Assembly: GCA_023419875.1 (NCBI GenBank)
Contig: JAEZXM010000385.1
Coordinates: forward strand, 1 to 6,967
Reading direction: 5' to 3'
Source: Pseudomonadota bacterium
GTDB lineage: Bacteria; Myxococcota; Myxococcia; Myxococcales; Anaeromyxobacteraceae
DNA: 6,967 nucleotides
Shown: positions 6,745 to 6,967 of the stretch, piece by piece
Numbering within the stretch: the first letter of the stretch is position 1
Layout: every line of letters begins with the position of its first letter
The notes under the pieces: generated by a model
Seen by the model: the letters and a program-made list of their open reading frames with translations, nothing else
The model's database searches: none
Told to the model about the DNA's origin: nothing
Made by a program: the position numbers and the translations under genes

Positions 6745-6967
6745 GCGGCGTCGCGATCTTCGGCAAGCTCCCCGCGCAGGGAGACTTCCTCCGGGTGGAC
6801 GCGACCGGCCCCTCCGCCGAGCTGCTCGTGAGCTGGCTGCACGAGGCGATCGAGCCCATTCACCGGGCGGCGATGACGCTCCCTGCCGCGCCGATCCGGT
6901 TCCTGCTCGCCGCGCCCGGCGCGGGCGAGGCGGCGGTCGGGACCATGATCGCGAGCCGGGACCGCGT
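6741..6967 (+). CDS. tagF: TagF, T6SS-associated regulatory protein (N-terminal part, 3' truncated)
   Basis: Seventy-five complete codons are visible before the window ends. The N-terminus 'VSGVAIFGKLPAQGDFLR' matches the TagF opening 'FGKLPArGDFvrR', followed by a helical segment 'LLVSWLHEAIEP' as in the family. In studied systems (Pseudomonas, Agrobacterium) TagF is a cytoplasmic post-translational repressor of T6SS assembly that acts through Fha, and in some species it is fused to a PppA-type phosphatase domain. Whether such a fusion exists here cannot be seen. The GTG start overlaps the tssM stop as GTGA (6741-6744) and has a strong ribosome binding site at 6727-6734, so it is in the same operon and probably translationally coupled. 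Confidence 0.88.
   Translation, partial: MSGVAIFGKLPAQGDFLRVDATGPSAELLVSWLHEAIEPIHRAAMTLPAAPIRFLLAAPGAGEAAVGTMIASRDR

Overview
The window is a segment of a type VI secretion system (T6SS) locus. All genes are on the + strand and closely packed, in the order: 3' end of a PEGA-domain protein, tssJ, tssK, tssL (DotU type), tssM (IcmF type), 5' end of tagF. Base composition is very GC-rich, with codon third positions almost all G or C. Together with a proline-rich linker plus PEGA domain next to T6SS genes, this suggests a Myxococcota-type bacterium (for example an Anaeromyxobacter relative). That placement is an inference from composition and gene style, not from a marker gene.

Layout: bases 1-385 hold the C-terminus of a protein that enters from the left, a proline-rich linker followed by a PEGA-like domain. 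A 72-base gap leads to tssJ (458-922), an outer-membrane lipoprotein with a clear lipobox. tssK (946-2316), the baseplate-to-membrane adaptor, follows 23 bases later behind a strong Shine-Dalgarno. A 110-base stretch then precedes tssL, whose best start is GTG 2427. An ATG at 2313 overlaps the tssK stop and would give a 38-residue N-terminal extension. tssM (3112-6744) starts 7 bases after tssL and has an intact nucleotide-binding P-loop. tagF begins at GTG 6741, overlaps the tssM stop by four bases and runs off the right edge.

How the genes work together: TssJ, TssL and TssM form the trans-envelope membrane complex. TssK docks the phage-like baseplate onto its cytoplasmic face. TagF in studied systems is a post-translational regulator that holds T6SS assembly in check. 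If the truncated PEGA protein is a Ser/Thr kinase, as its architecture hints, this operon would pair a phosphorylation-type regulator with TagF at either end of the membrane-complex genes. No mobile elements, RNA genes, CRISPR arrays or convincing terminators were seen. The window looks like an ordinary, intact T6SS core, not a new system. The points most worth checking are the start of tssL, the start and leader of tssJ, and the identity of the PEGA protein.
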